DNA of 64,000 bases from an uncultured Prevotellaceae bacterium (GTDB taxonomy: Bacteria > Bacteroidota > Bacteroidia > Bacteroidales > Bacteroidaceae), in assembly GCA_947167515.1 (NCBI GenBank), contig CAMVIM010000010.1:53568-117567 (forward strand), in the 5' to 3' direction. The notes under the pieces were generated by a model. The model was not told the origin of the DNA. It ran no database searches and worked only from the letters and a program-made list of their open reading frames with translations. Below are positions 55,839 through 63,032 of this stretch, in pieces (the first letter of the stretch is position 1; the number at the start of each line of letters is the position of its first letter). The translations under genes and the position numbers were made by a program.

Positions 55839-56558
55839 TTAAACTTGACTCATTTGCCCTTTCAGGTAATCAATCACTCTTTCGTTTGCCACTTTCAGAG
55901 CGTCGCATGCCTGGTGAAGATTGCGCGAGAACTCCTCGAAGGTTTCGGCACCACTATCGCAGAGGTCGGTGACGGACTTGACGTAGAGGATGGGCACCTG
56001 GAACAGCGAGCAGACGAAGCCCACAGCTGCACCTTCCATGTCTTTCAACTCGCCTCCGTTCTTCTGGATAATCTCCTGGTCGCAGGGCTGCATGTCGAGT
56101 GAAGAGCCTGTTGTCACTTTCCCCATCTCGTATCCTAAGCGCTGGGCCAGCTTCTCGCTCCCTTCCCAAACGGGGTAGTTGCCCAGACTCTGGGTGGCCC
56201 AGGTATCGTCGCCTGGCACACGGCGGTCGTGGAACATCACGCCGTTGCCAATGTACACCTTGGCAATCTCGGCACCTTTGGCACGAAAACCACCACAAGT
56301 GCCTGAGTTGATGATGATGTCGGGATGCAGTCGCTGGATGGCACTCAGTGTGGCCATCGTCGCTGCTTCGCATCCGATGAGGTCACTTCCGTGTTCTTGT
56401 CCGTTCAGCACGACATTAAGCGTCACGCCATCCACCTCGCCTTCATAGAGCAGACAGGGCAGGGGGGCAAAGAATCCTTTCACTTCTTGGATATGGTAGC
56501 GCTCGATGAAGGGCTTGGCTTCCGCCACCATCGCCACTACGTAACAAATTCTTTTCAT
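55839..56558 (-). CDS. 5'-methylthioadenosine/S-adenosylhomocysteine nucleosidase-like protein
   Basis: 239 residues of the PNP/UDP phosphorylase superfamily. Visible segments are IINSGTCGGF (base site region), KDMEGAAVGFVC (ribose-binding glutamate) and VKSVTDLCDSG (catalytic aspartate). Enzymes of this group split the N-glycosidic bond of MTA, SAH or related nucleosides. The exact substrate is uncertain. Own promoter at 56592. Confidence 0.85.
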   Translation of the reverse strand: MKRICYVVAMVAEAKPFIERYHIQEVKGFFAPLPCLLYEGEVDGVTLNVVLNGQEHGSDLIGCEAATMATLSAIQRLHPDIIINSGTCGGFRAKGAEIAKVYIGNGVMFHDRRVPGDDTWATQSLGNYPVWEGSEKLAQRLGYEMGKVTTGSSLDMQPCDQEIIQKNGGELKDMEGAAVGFVCSLFQVPILYVKSVTDLCDSGAETFEEFSRNLHQACDALKVANERVIDYLKGQMSQV

Positions 56559-56591
56559 GTGTGTCTATTTTTGTGAATCACTATTGGGGGA

Positions 56592-56599
56592 CAAAGGTA
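56592..56599 (-). promoter_or_regulatory. -7 element for the nucleosidase gene
   Basis: The minus strand reads TACCTTTG followed by TCCCCC, 34 bp before the ATG. Confidence 0.75.
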
Positions 56600-56738
56600 G
56601 TCTTTTCTTGCCGAAAAACCAACAAGATAAGCGGGAAAAAGGTGCTACAGGTCTGAAAATGGACCTCCGATAGCAGGAAATGTGACATGGCGGCAAATAA
56701 ATGAAACAAAGACGAAAACGTGATTGACCCATTCGACG

Positions 56739-56746
56739 TACTTTTG
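56739..56746 (+). promoter_or_regulatory. -7 element for the double esterase gene
   Basis: TACTTTTG followed by TACATA; the start site would be near 56753. This excludes the track's start at 56720. Confidence 0.7.
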
Positions 56747-56770
56747 TACATAATAAATTATTTAATGATT

Positions 56771-58411
56771 ATGAAACTTAAACCTATTTATCTCGCCATC
56801 TTCCTGATGGTGTCTCTTTGTGCCAACGCCTACAAGAAAGAGAGCGTTGACATCGTCGTGAATCAGCAATCGCGCAACATGGTGGTCTTCACCCCCGACA
56901 AGGCTAAGAAGAACATGCCGCTTATGATTGTGACTCACGGCATGAACCAGAACCCAGAGTATCAGTATGAACACGACCAGCTCTATGCGCTCATCGACAC
57001 TGCCAAGTTCGTCGTTGCCTATCTGCGTAGCGACGGCAACACTTGGGATATAGGCGGCACGAAAGACCAGGACTTTGTGCTTCAGACCATCGACGAAATG
57101 GCCTCACGTCATGGCATCGACCGTGACCGCGTGTATTGGTCGGGCTTCTCGATGGGTTCCATGCTTATGTACCACTGCATGGACAAGGTGCAGGACAAGA
57201 TTGCTGCCTTCGCCCCCACCAGCGGTGTGCAGTTCACTGAGCAGCCCTGGATCAAGTGCAAGAAGGCTGTCAACCTCATCCACTGCCATGCCTACGCTGA
57301 TGATGTGTTCAAGTATGAACAGTACAAAATTCATGAATACGTGGAAAATATGGCCAAGATGAATCAGTTCACCACCTACATCAAGCTGGATAACTACCGC
57401 ACTGGTGGCGAATATACAGGTGAAAAGGAGGTGTGGAGCAGTGACCAGTACGGTAGTGTGGTGGAACTCTATGCTTATCGTGATGGCGGACATTGCCCCG
57501 CAGCTGGAAATGCTGTCGAAATATGGAACTTCTGCAAGCGTTTCCGCCTCTCCGACGTGAAAGAGTTGAAGGCTCCGCAGGCACAAGCGGCAGCCAAACG
57601 TGAGGGTGGGGCCATCGAACAACCCACGCAGTTCGACCCCAACTTCCACATCTACCTCTGTTTCGGACAGTCAAACATGGAGGGCAATGCGCGCATTGAA
57701 GCACAGGATTACGAAGGGCTCAGCCCGCGTTTCCTCATGATGTCACCCGTCAATATGCCCACTTCTGGACGTGTGAAGGGCGACTGGTATGTGGCTTATC
57801 CTCCGCTTTGCCGCGACCACACCGGTCTTACGCCTGCCGACTATTTTGGCCGCACGATGGTGGAACGTCTGCCAGAGAACATCAAGGTGGGTGTCATCAA
57901 CGTGGCTGTGGGTGGATGTTCCATCGATCTCTTCGACGAGGACAAATGTGCTGCATACATTGCTCAGTCGCCCAACTGGTTGCAGGGCTTCTGCAGAGAT
58001 TACGACAATAACCCATATCGTGTCCTCATCGATATGGCCAAAAAGGCTCAGAAGGTGGGTGTCATCAAGGGCATTCTCCTCCATCAGGGATGCACCAATA
58101 ACGGTCAACAAGATTGGCCCGAGCGGGTTAACCTTGTCTATACCCGTATGCTGAAAGAACTGAACCTCAAGGCAGAAGACACACCACTCCTTATCGGCGA
58201 ACTGCTCTCCCAGCCCAAGGGAGGCGTCTGCTGGGGACACAACAGCATCATTGCCGTCACTCCCTCCACCATTCCCACTGCCCATGTTGTCTCTTCGGCT
58301 GACTGTCCCGGTGCAGCCGATGGTCTCCACTTCACTGCTGAAGGCTACCGTATGCTGGGGCGCAACTATGCCGAGGTGATGCTCCAACTGCTGGGGCAAC
58401 CGACCAAATAA
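56771..58411 (+). CDS. Two-domain esterase: CE1-like plus CE6-like (acetyl/feruloyl xylan esterase)
   Basis: 546 residues with a signal peptide (MKLKPIYLAIFLMVSLCANA). The N-terminal alpha/beta hydrolase half has the nucleophile elbow GFSMGSML and a late RDGGHCPAAG. It resembles CE1 acetylxylan or feruloyl esterases. The C-terminal SGNH-type half has the nucleophile in CFGQSNMEG, GVINVAVGG, LLHQGCTNN and the DGLHFTAEG dyad block, the CE6/SASA pattern. Fused acetyl-feruloyl esterases of this sort are known from gut Bacteroidetes. An alternative ATG lies 6 bp upstream. Confidence 0.88.
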   Translation: MKLKPIYLAIFLMVSLCANAYKKESVDIVVNQQSRNMVVFTPDKAKKNMPLMIVTHGMNQNPEYQYEHDQLYALIDTAKFVVAYLRSDGNTWDIGGTKDQDFVLQTIDEMASRHGIDRDRVYWSGFSMGSMLMYHCMDKVQDKIAAFAPTSGVQFTEQPWIKCKKAVNLIHCHAYADDVFKYEQYKIHEYVENMAKMNQFTTYIKLDNYRTGGEYTGEKEVWSSDQYGSVVELYAYRDGGHCPAAGNAVEIWNFCKRFRLSDVKELKAPQAQAAAKREGGAIEQPTQFDPNFHIYLCFGQSNMEGNARIEAQDYEGLSPRFLMMSPVNMPTSGRVKGDWYVAYPPLCRDHTGLTPADYFGRTMVERLPENIKVGVINVAVGGCSIDLFDEDKCAAYIAQSPNWLQGFCRDYDNNPYRVLIDMAKKAQKVGVIKGILLHQGCTNNGQQDWPERVNLVYTRMLKELNLKAEDTPLLIGELLSQPKGGVCWGHNSIIAVTPSTIPTAHVVSSADCPGAADGLHFTAEGYRMLGRNYAEVMLQLLGQPTK

Positions 58412-58438
58412 CGTTTACGCGTTGGGTACGTACACAAA

Positions 58439-58479
58439 GCGGTCCCGCAAAAGTCGCTCAAGAACTTGTGCGGGACCGC
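58439..58479. terminator. Terminator between the double esterase and DUF2795 genes
   Basis: Perfect 11-base arms (GCGGTCCCGCA and complement) with partly paired interior are followed by CTTTTC on the plus strand. The genes on either side converge here. Confidence 0.85.
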
Positions 58480-58504
58480 CTTTTCAATAGGAATTTCTTC
58501 AATT

Positions 58505-58726
58505 CTAATACTCATCCTCGTCCCAGAGGAAGTCTTCTTTGGAGGGGTAGTCGGGCCATATTTCTTCGATGGATTCATAGACGTCGCCCTCGTCTTCAAT
58601 TTCTTCGAGGTTTTCAATCACTTCGAGAGGGGCGCCAGAACGGGTGGCGTAGTCGATGAGTTCTTCCTTGGTGGCTGGCCAGGGAGCGTCTTCCAGTTTT
58701 GATGCTAATTCAAGTGTCCAATACAT
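58505..58726 (-). CDS. DUF2795 family small acidic protein
   Basis: 73 residues, MYWTLELASKLEDAPWPATK onward, with a strongly acidic C-terminus (DFLWDEDEY). Matches small Bacteroidetes DUF2795 proteins in length and sequence as I recall them. Function unknown. The internal ATG at 58726 is used because the TACTTTTG promoter at 58814-58821 overlaps the track's upstream start. Confidence 0.85.
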   Translation of the reverse strand: MYWTLELASKLEDAPWPATKEELIDYATRSGAPLEVIENLEEIEDEGDVYESIEEIWPDYPSKEDFLWDEDEY

Positions 58727-58813
58727 GATATTTAGTTGTTTTAATATATTTTTTGTTTGGTGTATTTGTTGTTGTTTTGTTACTCTGTGGTAGGCTATTT
58801 CTTTTTGAGCGTG

Positions 58814-58821
58814 CAAAAGTA
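58814..58821 (-). promoter_or_regulatory. -7 element for the DUF2795 gene
   Basis: The minus strand reads TACTTTTG followed by CACGC, 88 bp before the ATG at 58726 and just after the stop of the adenosyltransferase. Confidence 0.65.
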
Positions 58822-58825
58822 CAAT

Positions 58826-59380
58826 TTATTTTGTTCTCTGCCAAATAATTTCCTCATGTTTTTCATCGGCGTTGAGTTTTCGTGCCAGAACGAAGAGGTA
58901 GTCACTGAGGCGATTGATGTAGGCGATGACTTGGGTATCGACTTCTGCCCCTTCTTCGCAGAGGGCGAGGATGCGGCGTTCGGCCCGTCGGCACACGGTT
59001 CGGCATACGTGGCATACAGCGGCGGCTCGGCATCCGCCGGGCAGGATGAAGCAGCGGAAGGGGGGCAGGGTGGCGTTGATGCGGTCAATCTCTGTTTCGA
59101 TGGCGGTCACCATGTCGGGGGTGACGATGTTCCCTGGCCGCACGTCGCGCTGACTGTTGTCGGTGGCCAGATAGCCGCCTACGACGAAGAGGGTGTTCTG
59201 CACTTGGGTGAGGCTTTGCAGGTCGTGGTCATCGGTGCAGTAGGTGATGAGGAGTCCGATTTGTGAGCAGAGTTCGTCAATGGTGCCATAGGATTCCAGA
59301 CGTGCGCAGGTCTTGCTGACACGTTGGCCGCCTACGAGCGAGGTCTGTCCTTGGTCGCCTGTTCGGGTATAGATTTTCAT
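58826..59380 (-). CDS. Cob(I)alamin adenosyltransferase, PduO type
   Basis: 184 residues. The enzyme moves the adenosyl group of ATP to cob(I)alamin, making coenzyme B12. Typical blocks are the ATP-binding IYTRTGDQGQTSLVGG at the start, ESYGTIDELCSQIGL, and the helix CHVCRTVCRRAERR with the conserved arginines, followed by YINRLSDYLFVLAR. No cobalamin riboswitch fits in the short upstream spacer. Confidence 0.93.
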   Translation of the reverse strand: MKIYTRTGDQGQTSLVGGQRVSKTCARLESYGTIDELCSQIGLLITYCTDDHDLQSLTQVQNTLFVVGGYLATDNSQRDVRPGNIVTPDMVTAIETEIDRINATLPPFRCFILPGGCRAAAVCHVCRTVCRRAERRILALCEEGAEVDTQVIAYINRLSDYLFVLARKLNADEKHEEIIWQRTK

Positions 59381-59382
59381 GG

Positions 59383-59445
59383 GGAGTTGGGAGTTAGGAA
59401 TTGGAAGTTATGAATTGGGAGTTAGGAGTTAGGAGTTGGGAATTG
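59383..59445. repeat. Short-period spacer repeat
   Basis: GGAGTTGGGAGTTAGGAATT followed by several GGAGTTA units fills the gap upstream of the adenosyltransferase. Confidence 0.8.
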
Positions 59446-59453
59446 AGGGGGGA

Positions 59454-59894
59454 TTAGAGGAGGTAGTTCTGTTTGATGCGTTTGGGGTCGAAGGTGACCA
59501 TGCCGCGTCGTCCCATATCGAAGGTGATGATGGCGCGGGGGTCGGCCACGATGCGGTTCCACAGGTCGGCATTCTCGTTGTGGGTATGTTCGACGATGAG
59601 GATGCTGTCAGGGGTGGCGTGTGTCAGGAGTGCGTTGTAGCGGGCTTCTGCTTCGGTGCCTTTTTCGTCGATGAGGAGGATGGGGTGTTCCTTGTAGTGG
59701 TTTTTGATTCGGAAGAGCTGTTGCTGCAAGGGGGTATTGAGTTGCTGTTCCTGATAGGCATAGTAGGAGGCGGATTCGAAGAGCACGTCGCGGATGAGTT
59801 CGTAGGCCCATGGTGACTGCACACCAAAACCGCGCCGGTGTAGGGCGCGGGTGGGTGAGGTTAGGATGAGGTGTGTGGTGCGTCGCAGATTCAT
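59454..59894 (-). CDS. Reduced methyltransferase-like hypothetical protein
   Basis: 146 residues. The N-terminus (RRGFGVQSPWAYELIRDVLF, SASYYAY) and the C-terminus (ITFDMGRRGMVTFDPKRIKQNYLL) look like the two ends of longer Bacteroidetes proteins that contain a SAM-dependent methyltransferase fold. The middle is short and lacks a SAM-binding glycine motif. It is probably a shortened, non-catalytic form; function unknown. It overlaps the sensor kinase gene by 4 bp. Confidence 0.6.
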   Translation of the reverse strand: MNLRRTTHLILTSPTRALHRRGFGVQSPWAYELIRDVLFESASYYAYQEQQLNTPLQQQLFRIKNHYKEHPILLIDEKGTEAEARYNALLTHATPDSILIVEHTHNENADLWNRIVADPRAIITFDMGRRGMVTFDPKRIKQNYLL

Positions 59895-61786
59895 TGAGGC
59901 CTTGCTTGAGGTGTGTGAGGGGGTCTTTGTCTGTTTTTCTGACTTTTTGGAGAGGAGGAGTCGTTGGATTCTTTCTCTTTATGGTTGGGCACTGTGAAGA
60001 CGAATCGTGCGCCTGTGTCGTAGCGTGTGTCGAGGTAGATGTCTCCACCGAGGGCTACTGCAATGAGGTGGCAGACGTAGAGTCCAAGTCCGAGTCCTGG
60101 GCTGTATTGGTCGAGTTTCTCGAAGTGTTCGAAGATGACCTTGGCCTTATCGGGCGGAACGCCTGGGCCTGTGTCGGTCACGACGAACTGTATGCAGTCC
60201 TCAGCGATGTAATGTGCCACGTTGAGGGTGATGGAGCCTGTGGTGGTGTACTTGCAGGCGTTGGCGAGCAGGTTGTGGAGCACTTGTCCGACGCGTTGAC
60301 GGTCGGAGCGGAGCATCAATCCTTCTTCCAAGGGCTGGTACGTGTATGTCACGTTGGCAGGCAGGAGTTCTCGCACGTCTTCCATGCGTTCGCGGCAGAG
60401 CTGATCCACGCTGAACTCGCTGAACTGGAAGTTGAAGGTGCCCACCTCCATGTTGCTCACGTCGATGATGTTGTCGAGTGTGGAGAGGAGTTGATTGTTG
60501 CTTTCCTGTATGAAACCGTTGTAGAGGGTTCGTTCTTCGTCGGAGAGGTCGTTCGACATGAGTTGTGCAAAGCCCATGATGGCGTTGAGGGGTGTGCGTA
60601 TCTCGTGCCGCATGTTTTGGATGAAGACGGTTTTCACTCGGTCGGCGATGGTGGCTTGATCCAGCGCCTTTTGCAGTTCGTTGGCACGTTTCTTTTCATT
60701 AGCCACGCTGTTTTGTCGCCATCCGAGGAGGAGGGTCACGCCGATGCTGAGTGCCAACAGGATGAAGGTGATGATGAGTGAGTTTCGTCTGGTGTTCTCC
60801 GTCTGTTCCGTTTTCTTTTGGGCTTCGCCGTATTTGGTGTTAAGCAGCGGGAAATATCTTGACACATCGAGCGAGAGGCCTCGCGAGGGGTATTTGTTGG
60901 CGTCTTCCATCATGCAGAGCAGATAGTTGTAGGCGCGGTTGATGTCGGTCTCGTAGATGGCGTGTGTGAGTCGGATGAGTGCCACATATTCGGTGGCACC
61001 GTTCTGGATGTTCTCGATGGCAGCCTGGGCGAGGTAGTAAACGTGGTTCTCCTGGTTGTTGAGTTGTCTGGAGATGTTGGCCATAGCCAGAAGCAGCCGA
61101 ACGCGTTCTTTCCCCTTAGCGTTTGGCAGCGCATACTTGATGCTGGCCAGCGCCTTGTTGGGATGGCTGAGATAAGCCTCCTTGTTGGCGGTGGTGATGC
61201 ATTGCATGATGCTGTCGGGTTGTAGGGCGAGGATTTGGTCGTAATATGCGATCATGTTCAGTTCCTCGTCGTGCAGAATGCTGATGTCTGAAATGTAGTC
61301 GGCCATCTTCTCGTAATTGGCGAGACAGATATTATAATAATGTATCTGCTCCTGCTTCGAGAGTTGTGAGGGGTCGATTTCGTCGATGAGGTCGTTGGCT
61401 TTGTGGTATAGTCCCATGATGCCATACACGTGTGAACGGTTCAGCATCACCCAAGCGCGCAGATCGGAGTCGGTTTTGTATTGTGGTGCCTTCTCCATCA
61501 TCTCCAGCACCCGCAGGGCGTGTCGCCCGTCGAAGTCGCTGTAGGCATTGTAGAGTTGCTTGCACTGGTCGATGTATTGTTCGCGGGGACACGAGTTGAC
61601 GATGCGCTCGATGCTGTCGGCTCGCATCTGTCGGCGTTGCTGAAATTCCTTCTTGTGGGCAATGGTGCTATCGAGTTTTGTCAAAAGCGTTTCCACCTCT
61701 CCCTTGCTGTAGTTGATGTCTTGGGCAAGTAGAGTGCATGGCAGTAGAAGCAGATAGGTTAATATGACAAAACAATAGTGTCTCAT
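59891..61786 (-). CDS. Sensor histidine kinase with periplasmic TPR-like region
   Basis: 631 residues. A signal sequence (FVILTYLLLLPCTLLAQ) is followed by about 300 periplasmic residues of TPR-like helices, a membrane helix (NSLIITFILLALSIGVTLLLG) and a coiled coil. HisKA comes next with the phospho-histidine in NMRHEIRTPLNAIMGFA, then HATPase_c with LLANACKYT, VTDTGPGV and GLGLGLYVCHL. The C-terminal 30 residues are basic and polar. No response regulator gene is adjacent, so the partner is unknown. Confidence 0.92.
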   Translation of the reverse strand: MRHYCFVILTYLLLLPCTLLAQDINYSKGEVETLLTKLDSTIAHKKEFQQRRQMRADSIERIVNSCPREQYIDQCKQLYNAYSDFDGRHALRVLEMMEKAPQYKTDSDLRAWVMLNRSHVYGIMGLYHKANDLIDEIDPSQLSKQEQIHYYNICLANYEKMADYISDISILHDEELNMIAYYDQILALQPDSIMQCITTANKEAYLSHPNKALASIKYALPNAKGKERVRLLLAMANISRQLNNQENHVYYLAQAAIENIQNGATEYVALIRLTHAIYETDINRAYNYLLCMMEDANKYPSRGLSLDVSRYFPLLNTKYGEAQKKTEQTENTRRNSLIITFILLALSIGVTLLLGWRQNSVANEKKRANELQKALDQATIADRVKTVFIQNMRHEIRTPLNAIMGFAQLMSNDLSDEERTLYNGFIQESNNQLLSTLDNIIDVSNMEVGTFNFQFSEFSVDQLCRERMEDVRELLPANVTYTYQPLEEGLMLRSDRQRVGQVLHNLLANACKYTTTGSITLNVAHYIAEDCIQFVVTDTGPGVPPDKAKVIFEHFEKLDQYSPGLGLGLYVCHLIAVALGGDIYLDTRYDTGARFVFTVPNHKEKESNDSSSPKSQKNRQRPPHTPQARPQ

Positions 61787-61845
61787 GAGGTAATCAAAAG
61801 GTCATTTGACTGGTCTTTTTTGTCCCGGCCTTGTAAAAAAGTGGA

Positions 61846-61853
61846 CAAATGTA
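61846..61853 (-). promoter_or_regulatory. -7 element for the sensor kinase operon
   Basis: The minus strand reads TACATTTG followed by TCCAC, 60 bp before the ATG at 61786. Confidence 0.6.
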
Positions 61854-61948
61854 GTGAATAGTTTCCTTAAAAGCACAAAAAAAATGAGTTTTTTTCTTGC
61901 TGAGGCTTAAAAAGCATCATAATCGAGGCTTTTTTTGATGTTTTGTAG

Positions 61949-61956
61949 TAACTTTG
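61949..61956 (+). promoter_or_regulatory. -7 element for birA
   Basis: TAACTTTG followed by CATGAA, 18 bp before the ATG at 61974. Confidence 0.7.
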
Positions 61957-61973
61957 CATGAAAATACAGAAAC

Positions 61974-62774
61974 ATGGAGCAAGTAGCGCGCATCAATCTT
62001 CCGGTGGTTGACTCGACCAATCTTTTCGTCCGCGAAATGCTGGCAGAGGAAAGTACAGGGCGGGTGATGTCGGCCAACGAGTTGGCTGGCTTCACGCTGG
62101 TGGTGGCCGACGACCAGGCACACGGTCGCGGTCAGCAGGGCAACTCGTGGGAGACCGAGCGGGGCAAGAACCTCACTTTCTCCCTGCTGTGCCATCCCGA
62201 CTTCATCCGCCCCGCGGAGCAGTTCCTGCTCTCGCAGTGCATGGCTGTGGCAGTCAGAGAGGCTTTGGCGCAGTATGTGGAAGGGGTGGAGGTGAAGTGG
62301 CCCAACGACATCTATGTGGGTGAGGAAAAAATCAGCGGCACCCTGATAGAGTGCGACCTGCAAGGCAAGCACATCGCCAACTGCATCATCGGTGTGGGCA
62401 TCAACATCAACCAGACGGAGTTCCGCAGCGATGCCCCCAATCCCACGTCGCTCCGTTTGCTTACTGGCAGGGAGCACGACCGCGAGGAGGTGCTGTCCGC
62501 CATCATGAGGGGCTTCCAGCAATACTACGGATGGTTGCAGGAGGGACGCGCAGAGGCTCTGCGTGAACGCTACATGCAGCACCTCTATCGTCGCAACGGC
62601 ATGCACCGCTACAGCGATGTGCGAGGAGAGTTCATGGCCGAGATAGCTGCCATCGAACCTACGGGGCACATGCGCCTGCGGTTCGACAACGGCAATGTGG
62701 TTCGCTACGAGTTGAAGGAGGTGCGTTTCGAACCCGACACTACTTCTTCCATCCCCATTCCGCATTCACCATAG
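61974..62774 (+). CDS. birA: Biotin--[acetyl-CoA-carboxylase] ligase
   Basis: 266 residues. It joins biotin to the carrier lysine of biotin enzymes through biotinyl-AMP. The ligase motif is GRGQQGNSWETERGKNLTFS, with KWPNDIYVGEEKISG and GVGININQ also present, followed by a small C-terminal SH3-like domain. There is no N-terminal DNA-binding domain, so it is the non-repressor form. Confidence 0.94.
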   Translation: MEQVARINLPVVDSTNLFVREMLAEESTGRVMSANELAGFTLVVADDQAHGRGQQGNSWETERGKNLTFSLLCHPDFIRPAEQFLLSQCMAVAVREALAQYVEGVEVKWPNDIYVGEEKISGTLIECDLQGKHIANCIIGVGININQTEFRSDAPNPTSLRLLTGREHDREEVLSAIMRGFQQYYGWLQEGRAEALRERYMQHLYRRNGMHRYSDVRGEFMAEIAAIEPTGHMRLRFDNGNVVRYELKEVRFEPDTTSSIPIPHSP

Positions 62775-62778
62775 TGTG

Positions 62779-62874
62779 CCTTCGAAAGTACCGCAGTACT
62801 TCTTCGTCAGTACTCTAATACGCCTTCGTCAGTACTGCAGTACTTGTGGGAAAGTACTGGAGTACTTTTGAAGG
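62779..62874. repeat. AGTACT palindrome cluster
   Basis: An imperfect outer inverted repeat (CCTTCGAAAGTACCGCAGTA with its partner ending AGTACTTTTGAAGG) encloses more AGTACT palindromes, including the perfect AAGTACTGCAGTACTT-like core at about 62830. No ORF. Confidence 0.8.
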
Positions 62875-62957
62875 AGGAGAAAAGTGAGGACTAAGGAGCA
62901 CTTCAATACTGACAAAGGATGACTGAAATACTGATGAAGGAACACTCCTGTCTTGAT

Positions 62958-63026
62958 GAACAGATACTGAAACAGATGTTGAACAGATACTGAAACAGAC
63001 ATTGAACAGATACTAAAACAGAATAT
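62958..63026 (+). repeat. Three 23-bp tandem repeats upstream of queA
   Basis: Three adjacent units of 23 bases begin GAACAGATACTGAAACAGA, GAACAGATACTGAAACAGA and GAACAGATACTAAAACAGA, ending 6 bases before the TTG start of queA. Confidence 0.92.
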
Positions 63027-63032
63027 AAAGCA

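Noticed and set aside
59873-60781. 302-residue plus-strand ORF
   Set aside because: Antisense to the sensor kinase; Val/Glu/His-rich shadow.
62958-63026. Three 23-bp repeats as a possible CRISPR array
   Set aside because: The units are directly adjacent with no spacers, and no cas gene is present.
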